The notes beneath the pieces are model-generated. The model did no database searches and was not told the DNA's origin. It saw only the letters and a list, made by a program, of their open reading frames with translations. A stretch of 8,790 nt of DNA from Candidatus Poribacteria bacterium (GTDB lineage Bacteria; Poribacteria; DTPJ01; WJIO01). The number at the start of each line of letters is the position of its first letter. Positions within the stretch are counted from its first letter, which is position 1. The DNA lies in the NCBI GenBank assembly GCA_014730235.1, contig WJIO01000204.1, positions 1 to 8,790 on the forward strand. The letters are read 5' to 3'. A program made the position numbers and the translations under genes. This document shows, piece by piece, positions 7,383 to 8,790 of the stretch.

Positions 7383-8014
7383 TCCAGAAAATTTTTCATC
7401 CATTTTGGTGTGGCAAAGGAATAACCAAATCCTATAGAAAAATATGCTAAATCAATTTGCTTATATGTAAAAATACGATTGTAACTAACCTCAAATCTCA
7501 TTGTCCAATTTTGGTATATCGGATAGCTTAAATGAGAATTTAAGCATGCGCTGAATTCGGTTTCAGTGAATTGAGTTAATTCATAAAGGTCTGACCATGC
7601 TGGCGTATTGGAGAAAAAGGTGCATAAACCGATACCAATACCCATAAACCATCCTACTCCATGAGGTAAAGAATATTTTTTGCCCCATTTCAGATGAGTA
7701 AAAATGCTATGAAAATCTTGAACTGTACCTTTCGCTTCGTTTGAAGTTATGCCTTTGTTCTTAGCTGAATAAGATAAGACTTGAACCTCGGCTTGCACAT
7801 CTCCGTAATAGAAAGGCATTTCCACGAATCCTTCAATGCCTTTGCCCGGTTCATAAAAATCGTGAAAACTATTGCGATTGATATTCGCAATATATTGTAA
7901 TCCGATTTGAAGAGAATCAAAAGCTTGTGGTTCTTGGGCATAAATTAACCCACTCTGTAATATAGTCATCAATGCTTTGACTATAAAAATAACTGCCAGC
8001 TTCTTTAGAAACAT
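7379..8014 (-). CDS. Predicted outer membrane beta-barrel protein, family not recognised
   Basis: The protein is 211 residues. A Sec signal peptide (MFLKKLAVIFIVKALMTILQSGLIYA, likely cut A-Q at 26/27) leads into a chain of alternating hydrophobic and polar segments with many aromatic residues and glycines (GVGWFMGIGIGLCTFF, MRFEVSYNRIF, YFSIGFGYSF). This suggests about eight short barrel strands. A short tail, TPKWMKNFLE, follows the last strand. The start at 8014 is the first Met after an in-frame TGA at 8021-8023. AGGAG at 8028-8032 lies 13 nt upstream, somewhat far for an ideal Shine-Dalgarno. The gene starts 6 nt after the preceding broken gene and overlaps the receptor gene by 4 nt, so it probably works with the receptor at the outer membrane. 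I do not recognise the family; a porin-like or adhesin-type role is possible. Confidence 0.75.
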   Translation of the reverse strand: MFLKKLAVIFIVKALMTILQSGLIYAQEPQAFDSLQIGLQYIANINRNSFHDFYEPGKGIEGFVEMPFYYGDVQAEVQVLSYSAKNKGITSNEAKGTVQDFHSIFTHLKWGKKYSLPHGVGWFMGIGIGLCTFFSNTPAWSDLYELTQFTETEFSACLNSHLSYPIYQNWTMRFEVSYNRIFTYKQIDLAYFSIGFGYSFATPKWMKNFLE

Positions 8015-8020
8015 ATAGCT

Positions 8021-8444
8021 TCATTTTCTCCTTCCATATTTCCACTTGCTGTACTGGGTTTGAAAAACCAAATGATCTTTACCGTGCCTCTCATAAAATC
8101 TCCGCCAACCTGACTTATTCCTCTCTATGGCATTAAGTATCCGCTTATCCGTGGAAATCTGGAAAGACATATCGCGTTTGGCTATCGGTTTTGTTTTCGG
8201 GTAGAAATCGGGAACAAGAATATTAACATAGAGAAGAAATCATTTTGGATATACTATGCCTGTAATAGTGCGTTTCACCAACAAGCTCACCATAACAGGC
8301 ATAGGATATCTCTGGCTTCTTAACCTGCACAGGTTTATTCTTTGAGCTTTTATTCTTTATTATGACGGGCTGATGCGCTTGGCCTACGGATGAAAAAAGA
8401 AACACAAAGGAAACACAAAGTAAAATCACTTTTACCAACTGCAT
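8021..8444 (-). pseudogene. Small secreted basic protein, frame broken near 8238 (or sequence error)
   Basis: From ATG 8444 a Sec signal peptide (MQLVKVILLCVSFVFLFSSVGQA) leads into a Lys-rich stretch and CYGELVGETHYYRH, ending at a stop at 8223-8225. The next frame is open from 8239 to a TGA at 8021-8023 and encodes a well-formed basic tail (VPDFYPKTKPIAKRD, then WRRFYERHGKD, then KWKYGRRK) with no usable start of its own. The two open frames overlap by only 17 nt. Removing one T from the minus-strand TTT at 8237-8239 fuses them through KMILLYVNILVPDFYP into one protein of about 140 residues. This suggests a one-base insertion by mutation or sequencing error. I do not recognise the family. 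The last stop lies 6 nt before the barrel gene, as expected for the first gene of an operon. Confidence 0.65.
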
Positions 8445-8450
8445 TAAATA

Positions 8451-8459
8451 CCCCCCCCC
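8451..8459 (-). promoter_or_regulatory. G9 homopolymer at the ribosome-binding position
   Basis: On the minus strand nine G follow an A and end 6 nt before ATG 8444, where a Shine-Dalgarno should lie, so the tract itself may bind the ribosome. An earlier in-frame ATG at 8468 reads MIRGGGYLMQ through the tract; from that start, any length change not divisible by three would shift the frame. Such runs mutate by slippage and are also prone to base-calling error. Confidence 0.5.
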
Positions 8460-8487
8460 TCTGATCATGATTTAATCTTCTAAATTA

Positions 8488-8493
8488 ATCATA
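8488..8493 (-). promoter_or_regulatory. Weak -10-like hexamer TATGAT
   Basis: On the minus strand TATGAT lies 43 nt upstream of ATG 8444. It matches five of six positions of the sigma-70 -10 consensus. No convincing -35 box at 16-18 nt is visible, and the region is A+T rich, so this could be chance. Confidence 0.2.
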
Positions 8494-8574
8494 GTTCTAA
8501 AAACGGTCATTTTTTGTTGATTATTCCATGAAACAGTTGTTCTGTTTTTCTATCCCAAGGCATTTACCCCGGGT

Positions 8575-8577
8575 TGA
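8575..8577 (+). other. TGA at peroxidatic Cys position, possible former selenocysteine codon
   Basis: The codon lies in TPG-TGA-TTEA, where peroxiredoxins carry TPGC(T/x)EA. A small hairpin (GCTG 8595-8598, loop CATGA, CAGC 8604-8607) starts 18 nt downstream, at a distance allowed for a bacterial SECIS. It has only four pairs, and its loop G is in the fourth position rather than the first two. The SECIS support is therefore weak, and a plain nonsense mutation of TGC or TGT is the alternative. Confidence 0.45.
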
Positions 8578-8610
8578 ACCACCGAAGCCAAAACGCTGCA
8601 TGACAGCCAC

Positions 8611-8642
8611 GACGAAATAGAAAAGAGACGAAATAGAAAAGA
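8611..8642 (+). repeat. Perfect 16-bp tandem duplication
   Basis: GACGAAATAGAAAAGA occurs twice without a gap (8611-8626 and 8627-8642). The first copy encodes DEIEK in the upstream peroxiredoxin frame. The unit length is not a multiple of three, so the duplication shifts the frame within the remnant. Confidence 0.9.
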
Positions 8643-8790
8643 CAGGAGCAATTCAAAGATAAACTTGCTTTGCCCTTTGATCTTCTAAGCGATAATAACA
8701 AAGAGGTTGCCAGGGCATTTGGGGTTTTAAATATTATCGGCACTCATGCTAAAAGAAAAACTTTCATTATCGATCCTGGGGGAAAGATCG

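Larger units (their letters stand above)
8521..8790 (+). pseudogene. Decayed Bcp-type peroxiredoxin with TGA at the catalytic cysteine codon (continues past window)
   Basis: Two frames together rebuild a Bcp-type peroxiredoxin. The first (codons from 8521, after a stop at 8518-8520) reads TVVLFFYPKAFTPG, then TGA at 8575-8577, then TTEAKTLHDSHDEIEKR. This matches the YFYPKAMTPGC region of E. coli Bcp, with TGA exactly at the peroxidatic cysteine. The second (from about 8640 to the window edge) reads QEQFKDKLALPFDLLSD, then EVARAFGVL and AKRKTFIIDPGGKI, including the conserved Arg before TFIID. The N-terminal 35 or so residues and start codon are absent. About 14 codons are missing between TTEAKTL and DEIEK compared with Bcp, and a tandem repeat plus frameshift separates the halves. 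The gene therefore cannot make a normal enzyme as read. Peroxiredoxins reduce peroxides through this cysteine, and selenocysteine versions are known. Confidence 0.85.

Noticed and set aside
7383-7403. ATG at 7403 as the start of the receptor gene
   Set aside because: It adds MDEKFSG before the signal peptide. The ATG at 7382 gives an ATGA overlap with the upstream stop and begins the signal peptide directly, although the upstream start cannot be fully excluded.
7917-8024. 35-codon leader frame starting at ATG 8024, overlapping the start of the 211-residue barrel gene
   Set aside because: It lies close behind a good AGGAG but has no recognisable features and runs through the signal peptide of the real gene in another frame.
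8595-8607. GCTG-CATGA-CAGC hairpin as a confirmed bacterial SECIS
   Set aside because: It has only four base pairs and its loop G is not in the first two positions, so it is recorded as weak support only.

Overview
The window is a stretch of genome from a Gram-negative (diderm) bacterium. The evidence for an outer membrane is a plug-and-barrel receptor, a second predicted beta-barrel protein and several Sec signal peptides. The signal peptide ends (AYS-Q, YA-Q), the large hybrid sensor kinase and the dispersed GTCATTCCTGC palindromes would fit an environmental FCB-group or deltaproteobacterial-type anaerobe. That is an impression and the sequence does not settle it. A peroxiredoxin remnant with TGA at the catalytic cysteine position hints that the organism or its ancestors used selenocysteine.

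Left part, plus strand (1-5237). A hybrid histidine kinase enters from outside the window. Its order is NMT1/THI5-like binding domain, one membrane helix, three PAS domains, HisKA, HATPase and receiver. It is followed by a 203-bp inverted-repeat element with a nearly perfect palindrome nested inside. Next come two translationally coupled genes: a secreted CapA/PgsA-family metallophosphatase-fold protein with several eroded signature residues, and a Gfo/Idh/MocA-family NAD(P)-dependent oxidoreductase.

Middle (5238-5408). This is the gap between convergent genes. It holds a second, shorter copy of the same palindrome family and no gene.

Right part, minus strand (8444 down to 5409). This is an apparent three-gene operon for the cell envelope: a small secreted basic protein whose frame is broken by an apparent single-base insertion, a 211-residue predicted outer-membrane barrel protein, and a TonB-dependent-receptor-like protein that seems to have no room for a TonB box. 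The last two overlap as ATGA. A run of nine G lies 6 nt before the most likely first start codon.

Right edge, plus strand (8521-8790). A decayed peroxiredoxin of the Bcp type diverges from that operon. It has lost its N-terminus, about 14 codons in the middle and its reading frame. Its peroxidatic cysteine codon is TGA, in the context TPG-TGA-TTEA. I see no CRISPR array, tRNA, rRNA, transposase or phage gene.
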